Source: Sabethes cyaneus
Lineage: Eukaryota; Arthropoda; Insecta; Diptera; Culicidae
NCBI RefSeq assembly: GCF_943734655.1
Contig: NC_071354.1
Location: forward strand, 38,155,347 to 38,219,346
Direction of reading: 5' to 3'
DNA length: 64,000 bases
Shown: in pieces, positions 58,043 through 64,000 of the stretch
How the letters are laid out: each line of letters starts with the position of its first letter
Numbering within the stretch: position 1 is the first letter of the stretch
The notes under the pieces: model-generated
Seen by the model: only the letters and a program-made list of their open reading frames with translations
The model's database searches: none
Told to the model about the DNA's origin: nothing
Program-made: the position numbers and the translations under genes

Positions 58043-59147
58043 TTAATCCGCAGCAGGTGACTTCTTGAAAAGACTGCTAGACTTTGCAGTTCGTTTCGTA
58101 CTCCATAGACTCCATACGCATTGCTTTACTTCGACGGTGTGGTTCTCTACGACCGATGACATTAAGCGGGTTTCTAAAACCGCTGCATGCAGCTCTAAGC
58201 GAGGAATCGACAGCGGTTTTAATGGCGCATTTTTCGTTTTGGCAGCTACTAACGTACATTCTACTTTACCGCTAGGTTTGACCACCCTGAAATAAGCCAC
58301 AGCGGAGAACGCGACTTCACTTGCATCGCCAAAGACGTGGAGCTCAAGAAATTTGCAGATTTGCGCGTTCGCTTCGGAGAAGTAACAACGTGAAATCCGC
58401 AGGTCCCTGATCTTCGGGAAGTGCCCGGTATACCTGTCGAATATATTATCTGGTACTTTCTCATCCCACTGCAGTCCAGCTCGCCAATCGTCCTGAAGAA
58501 GTATTTTGCCGTAGACCAGGAAAACACTAAGAAGACCTAGTGTGTCGAAGATTCCCAACAGGCATTTCAGTAGTTACCTTCTCGTTGGGTGTTCTGCGCT
58601 ATCGATCACTTGCTGAATCTCGTCTTTAATTTTCATGGCGAATCGTAGCTCATCGTTCACCGTCAGCCACTGCATCCCCAATACTCGATCATTCCTTTCG
58701 GTTAGGTTCAAGCAAAGGGTCTTGCTATCTTGCGGATCTTCCTGCTTCACCTCTATCAACACATCTGTACTGTTTGAAAACCAGTTCTGGAGCGGGAAGA
58801 CTCGCTGCTGGTGAATGAATCTAGTTTCGTTAGATACGCGCGCTGCTTGCTTGTCGCCTTCGGCTTCGACAGCTCGTGGAAACTGGTTCGCGAACTCCTC
58901 GGTATTTTTGTTTTCCACGAACTGTGCCGACACCGGTTAACTAGAAGAATCAAAGGTGGCAACGTCAATTAGGAACGTTTCCAGGGTTTCCTTTGGGTTG
59001 TTCCTTCACAGAAAACGTTGCGAATGACGGTCCTGTTCCCGTATCGATATCTGGTGGAACATTTCTTTAATGTCTGCCAAAACTCCCACTCTGTACTGGC
59101 GAAAACGAGATAGCACAGCTGGCAGAGACGTAAGTTGATCTGGACCC
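58043..59147 (-). pseudogene. BEL/Pao reverse transcriptase, 3' part
   Basis: 59147-58574 holds the RT palm text in broken frames, and 58558-58043 the connection region (FGDASEVAFSAVAYFR, PRLELHAAVLE). It is interrupted on its 5' side by the insertion at 59151-60898. Confidence 0.8.
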
Positions 59148-59150
59148 TTA

Positions 59151-60898
59151 CCGACAAGGTCGTCAGAGTCCATTTACGGCAGTCAGTATGGCACCGAATA
59201 TCACCCTTCCCTTCCCTTTTTCAGTGTACCAACATGCTCCCATAGACTCGGGAAACGATCACACAAAAATAAAATTAGTTCAATTAACCTGCTAGCCGAA
59301 TTAAGATCTTGCAACTCCAGGCACTGAAGATTGCTTTCTATACCGTTCTGATTCAAACTTAGAACAGTCTCAAACTTCGAACACTTCAGAATAAAATGCT
59401 CGTAGTATCGCTAATATGATAAAATATTATGCTTATTGTACATCACCGTGTTCGTTAGAATGTCCTCCATCCGGTGAGGTATGACATTGAACTGTAGGAC
59501 TCCTTGTAAGAAATCAGCAGACGCTGGAAAAAGTGAGAACTTAGATTTTAACTTCGTTCGCATAATATTAGCATTTCGTGCAAAAGTAGCTGTTTTTCGT
59601 TTGCATTATTTTACCAATTTTAGAACATTTACCTTCCCGCTTCGTGATTATTAGGTAAGTGCAAGATATATACGTACTAAAGCATAGTTAAATACAATAT
59701 TTGATGCATTATTTCAAAGATATTAGATAAATAAAAGTGTTCGAAGTTTGAATCACGTTTTGAGGTGTAATTCAATCTTCGAACACCCACGAATAATATT
59801 CGTTTTTTCCGGATTTTCCTTCGGGAAAATAAATTATCTGCATTGTAAAGCTGCACAAAGTTAACTTGCTTTAGATGTGGTACATAGAGTTTGAAAATAT
59901 TAGCAAATGACTGCAGAAGTACGGATTGAAACTAATTATTGTGCGAAAATTTTAAATCATAGTGTTAGGTGGATTTAAAAAGACAGTGTTTAGAAAAATG
60001 ATGAAATTTCACTTATTTAAGTTGAAAGACACTAAAAACATTAATACTTTTCAAAGTAATACAAGTTTTCGATGTCTGAGATTGAAATATTTGAGCTTTG
60101 AATGTCGACCATGAAAGTGTTCGAAGTTTGAATCAACAGTTTTTTAGTGTTTTTCAATATAAATTAACATTTTATCCTAAATTTTTAAATTTTAACACGA
60201 AAATAATTAAATTGTCATGCTATTAAACCATTTATGGGAGTAGAATAAAGATGTTTTCGAGCATTTTTCTTTGAAGAAAGTTTCAGCATAGCTTAAGTGT
60301 TCGAAGTTTGAATCAGAACGGTAGGTTCTATTACTTTTTGGGGCATAAATTACACTAAATACTGAGATTTCTGCCCAATTAAAATTCAGCATTATATTTT
60401 CACTTTTTCACCGTCGATTTTGCTTTAATTTTTTTCGGCCGTTCCATTCATCACATCACTCGCGAAACTTAACTTGAAACAAAAGATATTATAATGATTT
60501 TGCCCAAACTGTTCACTTGAATTGATATGAAAAACTTTACTTCGTTTCGATTGCTAATCCAAATCCGCAACCGTCGTTGTTGGTACGTTACCAAGCAAAC
60601 GGGAGTGATGCCATATTTACGTTGGGCATGAAATTGGCCAATAATTTTCGCTTTTAAATTAACGGTCGTAGAGTGTCGAAAATATACTTATAATATTAAC
60701 TGATAATAAAATTCACCGTAAACAGCATTTTATGTGATAGAATTACTGTCGGATCTCGTTCAACAGCAAAAATAGATGCGTGATTCTACGTTTCATAATT
60801 GTTCATAACAGATTTGTACCTACTACTAGCAACTTTATTCTCGTAGTGAAAGTACCGAAATCACTAAAAAATGCAACTGGACTCTGACGACCTTCACC
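59151..60898. mobile_element. TTA-flanked TIR element, copy 2, inside BEL/Pao
   Basis: 5' end CCGACAAGGTCGTCAGAGTC and 3' end, reverse-complemented, GGTGAAGGTCGTCAGAGTCC; the shared core is AAGGTCGTCAGAGTCCA. TTA at 59148-59150 and 60899-60901. The flanks are adjacent parts of the BEL/Pao RT, and one TTA is what the host had, so a 3 bp duplication is demonstrated. It carries one insertion at 59343-60321. Copy 1 is at 36967-42187. Confidence 0.87.
59343..60321. mobile_element. TA-flanked phrase element TTCGAAGTTTGAATCA, copy 2
   Basis: Ends CCGTTCTGATTCAAACTT and AAGTTTGAATCAGAACGG, with TA at 59341-59342 and 60322-60323. The uninterrupted host site is in copy 1 at about 37158 (TTCTTTAGGTTCTATTACT). 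The orientation is opposite to the copy at 37359-39204, and it lacks that copy's inner insertion. Confidence 0.87.
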
Positions 60899-61106
60899 TT
60901 AAACAGCATGGACTTCAGGGATATTCCATCCACTTTAGCTGCCGCGTCCCAAATCAATCGAACTTTTCCTGGCTTTCGTGGGTTCGTGACCACTCCTAGT
61001 GGCTGCCGGCGCTCGCTTTGGGTCTCCTCGGAACAGTCAAATCAAATCGCACGATGTGCGTAACCTTTCACCTGATACTCGGCTATTAGCTTTCTCAGAT
61101 TTGCAA

Positions 61107-61964
61107 CTAATTCGGGTTCTCGAACCATCCTGCGCTCCAGACATTTGAAGCGCTTGACTGCCATACCGTAGCGTAGCTATCTGGAAACTCAACATGGTGA
61201 TGTCTCCACAGTAATCCTGTTTCGAATCTATCTCCAACCCGGAAGGTCGTTCTTTCCATAATTCTTCTGGCCCGCTTGTCTTCTTCGGACTCTAGCTGCG
61301 GCGATGGCTTCGCTCCCACATCATCCAACGCGAAGTACCCACTGTCACTGCCACCAAACACGCGCCATCCCAATCTGGTTTTTACGGCAACAGGCTCGTT
61401 TTTCTTGCCTGCTTTCACCTGCAGCGGCACCGTGAGACTTAAATTATTCACGCCTATCAGCAGACGAGTACCCTTGAGATGACGGAACCGTTCATCGTAT
61501 CGAAGGCTCTGTTTCGGCAGGGTGAGCTCTTTTACGGTACGAACATCATTCAGGGTGGACTTCTTCTGACTAGTCGCACCTCTAATTGTGATCCGAACTT
61601 GCTTCGACTCCGACTCCACTCTGGTCAAATTTCCTGTCCACTTCAGGCTTCGTCTATCCGTCGATGCCAAGTTGTTCAACCAGCTCAAGTTCGACCAGCA
61701 ATGGGGATGACCCATCGTCCAGGAACGCAAAGGTCTCGATAGTGGCTCGAGGTCCACAGATAGTGACCGGAATTATGCGAAATGGAAGTGACTGATCGTA
61801 CTGTCGATGAGTGTGGTTTTCCGCATTCGAGGAATCTTGCTAATTGCGGTGATGACTCCTAGCATAATTTTCCCGAAAGTTTTTAGGTTGACCACCGGGT
61901 GTTGTTGCAAATAATCCGCCCACTGCATTTTGGTGTGTGTGGGAAGTTTCTCTACCAGTTCCAT
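61107..61964 (-). pseudogene. BEL/Pao gag C-terminus and aspartyl protease, broken
   Basis: 61964-61773 reads as the end of gag (MQWADYLQQHP) and 61757-61107 as the protease-to-RT region (LIGVNNLSLTVPLQV, KTRLGWRVFGG). Frame shifts separate the pieces. Confidence 0.75.
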
Positions 61965-61994
61965 CAGCAGAGTCGGATTCGAGAGGTGATCCTG

Positions 61995-63221
61995 CTATCC
62001 AGCCGCTTCAAGATGATCACATAAACTGCGTACCGCCATACCGAGGTCAATGATCGTCTCTAATTTCTGCGCTTTCGGAGCCGGAACACTACGCACTTTG
62101 TCTAATAGAGCACTGACTAGCAATTCCGACCTACCATATAGTAAACGAAGGGTATCAATCACTTGGGGAACCGAATCGGGGATTCTCGGCACAATTGCAA
62201 CCGCAAGCGAGCGTTGTGTTCATAAAACTGCTTATGAATATCGGCCAATCCGCGGGATTGCTCGAAAACATAGGCAAATCGCGGGGCATTACCTGTCGTG
62301 CAGCTAACTGTGACGGAGAAGGAGCGAATTGTTCAACGAGCAGCGGGTTCCCGGTGGCAGCGGGATATTACCTGCCGGCCAAGTCGGATTCATATTATAC
62401 GGAAGAGTTGTATTCGTTCCGAGTGGCGGAACAGTTTCGGCACGATGCGAGTATGAATTGAAAGAAGAAAACGTGGCTGATGGCATCAAGTGCTCAAATT
62501 GCTGCATCATTTGATGGAAGGAGTTATTATAATTTGGTAGCAAACTGTGAATTTCTTTTAGATATGCTGGTTGTTTATCATGCTGTACTACGGGGGAATT
62601 TTGGGTATTATCATTACCTGTCGGATCAGATACCGGCATAACTTCCGAAACTGTCATCGAAAACGCGCCGGTTTGATGCTGCTGTTGCCTCTCGGTCAGT
62701 TTAGACTCCGGAACCGCCGAAGGGAACGCGCCGAATGCCTGATGCTGTTCCCCACTAACGTGCTTCGGTTTGACCGTCGAGTTTAACGGTTGTTTGTTGA
62801 TGTTGGGAACGAATGGACTCGGTAACTTATCATCTTCAGTGCTCTCCGGGACGCGTGAGGTATTCTGTGGAACCAGGGAGACTGCTACTTGCTCTTCCAA
62901 TGGGAGATTTTGCGCGCCTTCTCTCTGCTCAGCGCATTCATCTTGCCACTGCTGTACCCTTCTGAGGCTCGACCGATCGCTAATCCTGCTTCAGTTGCTA
63001 GCTACCTCGTCCAAATCATTCATCTCCTCTTCCAGTTTATGCTTCTCGGCAAGGTGGCGTGTCTCCAAAGCCTGCTTCTCCTCCAGCTGTTGGAGCTTCA
63101 TTCGGTGGCGAGCTGCTCTAACGCTGGAAGTGGTAGTGCGGGACGAGACGCTCCGAGGCATACAGTTACGACAACTCCAATGCTGATCCGCAACAGACTT
63201 TGTCACTCCAGTGCATGACAT
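61995..63221 (-). pseudogene. BEL/Pao gag N-terminal part, broken
   Basis: 63221-62991 has CTG..., HWSCRNC and a charged coiled coil (KLQQLEEKQALETRHLAEK). 62900-62304 is a Pro/Ser/Gln-rich linker. 62192-61995 has LRLLYGRSELLVSALLDKVR, typical of the BEL/Pao gag domain. Confidence 0.78.
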
Positions 63222-63548
63222 ATGCCACTAAACTTGACGCTGTTGTTGGCCTTATAGCGTTCGGGTGTATGCACAGCGATGTCCGAAATTTTCAATTATT
63301 CGTTTACCGATTAATCGGTTAGTGTTGTATGCACTAATCGATTAGTTCAATATTCGTGCTAGTAGTAACCGATTAGAAATATTTGAATATTTCGTTCAAT
63401 AATTCGATTACTCGTGCCGGCAGTATTCGATTACAAATTATTCGATTATTAGATGCTCTAATCGATTACTCAAGCGATTACCGGACATCACTAAATACGA
63501 CTAAACAGTGCAGTGGTACAACGACAATGGCGTCGATCTGGTCCTCAA
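63222..63548. other. AT-rich region with ATTCGATTA words, no gene
   Basis: Between the gag start and the next LINE. CGATTA/TAATCG words recur 10 or more times at 63296-63480 (for example GATTAATCGGTTAG). No 5' LTR matching 56171-56847 was found. Confidence 0.5.
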
Positions 63549-63580
63549 GGAGTCTTCTTCTTCTTCTTCTTCTTCAGCAG
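63549..63580. repeat. TTC trinucleotide repeat, LINE 3' tail
   Basis: About nine TTC units directly abut the LINE that starts at 63582 on the minus strand, so they are its 3' tail. Confidence 0.85.
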
Positions 63581-63581
63581 C

Positions 63582-64000
63582 ATAGAGCCGGGGTGACTCG
63601 TGCTGTTTCAAGCACTCGTCTCCATTCAACTCGGTCTTGGGCCACTCGTCGCCAATTTCCTAGTCGTCTCAGAAGTCGCAAATCGCTTTCGACCTGGTCG
63701 AGCCATCGTGCACGTTGGGCCCCCCTGTTCCTGGTGCCGGTGGGGTTGTTGAAGAGGACCGTTTTCGTCGCACTGTCGTCCGGCATCCTTACGACGTGTC
63801 CGGCCCACCGTAGCCTGCTAACTTTCGCTAGATGTACGATGGGAGTCTCCCCAAGCAGTGCCTGTAGCTCGTGATTCATACGCCTCCGCCACTCTCCGCT
63901 TTCAGTTTGTACTCCGCCAAATATCGTCCGCAGCACTTTCCGCTCAAACACGGCAAGGGCGCGTATGTCCTCCGTAAGCAGCGTCACGGCTTCAAGTCCA
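63582..64000 (-). mobile_element. LINE 3' end, runs off the window
   Basis: The open frame 63987-63574 (137 codons) is intact, with ALLGETPIVHLAKVSRLRWA. Same family as 46778-48960 and 10966-11770. It is the least damaged copy here and the best reference for the empty sites at 20204 and 24648. The 5' part lies beyond 64000. Confidence 0.85.

Larger units (their letters stand above)
56848..63221 (-). mobile_element. Decayed BEL/Pao LTR retrotransposon
   Basis: Minus-strand order from 63221: a gag start with a cysteine-rich zinc-finger-like motif and coiled coil (63221-62991), gag body (62900-61773), aspartyl-protease and start of RT (61757-61107), RT continued (59147-58574), part of the RNase H region (58558-58043), integrase zinc-binding domain (57908-57672), integrase core (57498-57181) and a C-terminal domain (57102-56893). 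Frames are broken by stops and shifts, and most of RNase H appears deleted near 58060. A 1.75 kb element sits in the RT at 59151-60898. No envelope gene. Inactive. Confidence 0.88.

Noticed and set aside
1..64000. Prokaryotic operon or phage interpretation
   Set aside because: Spliced genes, TATA and poly(A) signals and insect retrotransposons exclude it.

Overview
The window is insect nuclear DNA, most likely from a culicine mosquito (Aedes-like). The evidence is small spliced digestive-type serine protease genes with GT-AG introns, TATA boxes and AATAAA signals, separated by long AT-rich intergenic DNA packed with mosquito-style transposable elements: non-LTR retrotransposons, a BEL/Pao retrotransposon, Helitrons, tRNA-derived SINEs and many MITEs. 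Species cannot be fixed from the sequence alone.

Host genes. Six chymotrypsin-fold (S1A) genes are present. Genes 1-3 (7146-7984, 15610-16456, 33033-33871, all +) keep the His-Asp-Ser triad and have Gly at position 189 and Asp at 226 (chymotrypsin numbering), the S1-pocket arrangement of crab collagenase (brachyurin). They should be active secreted midgut-type endopeptidases. Genes 4-6 (43048-43910 on -, 50217-51100 on +, 54085-54954 on +) keep the fold, cysteines, activation site and catalytic Asp, but catalytic His is Lys/Ser/Ser and catalytic Ser is Ala/Ala/Gly. They are non-catalytic serine protease homologues (SPHs). Genes 4-6 have two introns; genes 2-3 keep only the first and gene 1 only the second, which points to one three-exon ancestor.

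Transposons. Nearly all the rest is mobile DNA, and many boundaries can be proved from target-site duplications or from uninterrupted copies elsewhere in the window. (a) 3014-4865 and 40673-41950 are two Helitrons in opposite orientation; the empty site of the second is at 60682/60683. (b) 19285-25130 is a LINE copy split by a 4.4 kb TA-flanked element (20206-24608) and a 391 bp MITE (24650-25040); the large element holds further insertions. (c) 36967-42187 and 59151-60898 are two copies of one TTA-flanked element; the first carries four direct insertions plus one nested inside them, and the second sits in the reverse transcriptase of a decayed BEL/Pao element (56848-63221, -). (d) 26186-26831 is a TTAA-flanked piggyBac-like MITE with a hAT MITE in its own terminal repeat, inside a degenerate tandem array. 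(e) 12670-14366 is a hAT element with an 8 bp target duplication. (f) 29821-30355 is a 535 bp fold-back with about 250 bp arms.

A recurring theme is a set of TA-flanked elements, each built around its own repeated short phrase (for example GTGTCGGTTTTACCC or TTCGAAGTTTGAATCA) at the ends and internally. No RNA gene, CRISPR array or prokaryotic feature was found. Host gene density is about one per 10 kb; gaps hold transposon debris or unassigned AT-rich DNA.
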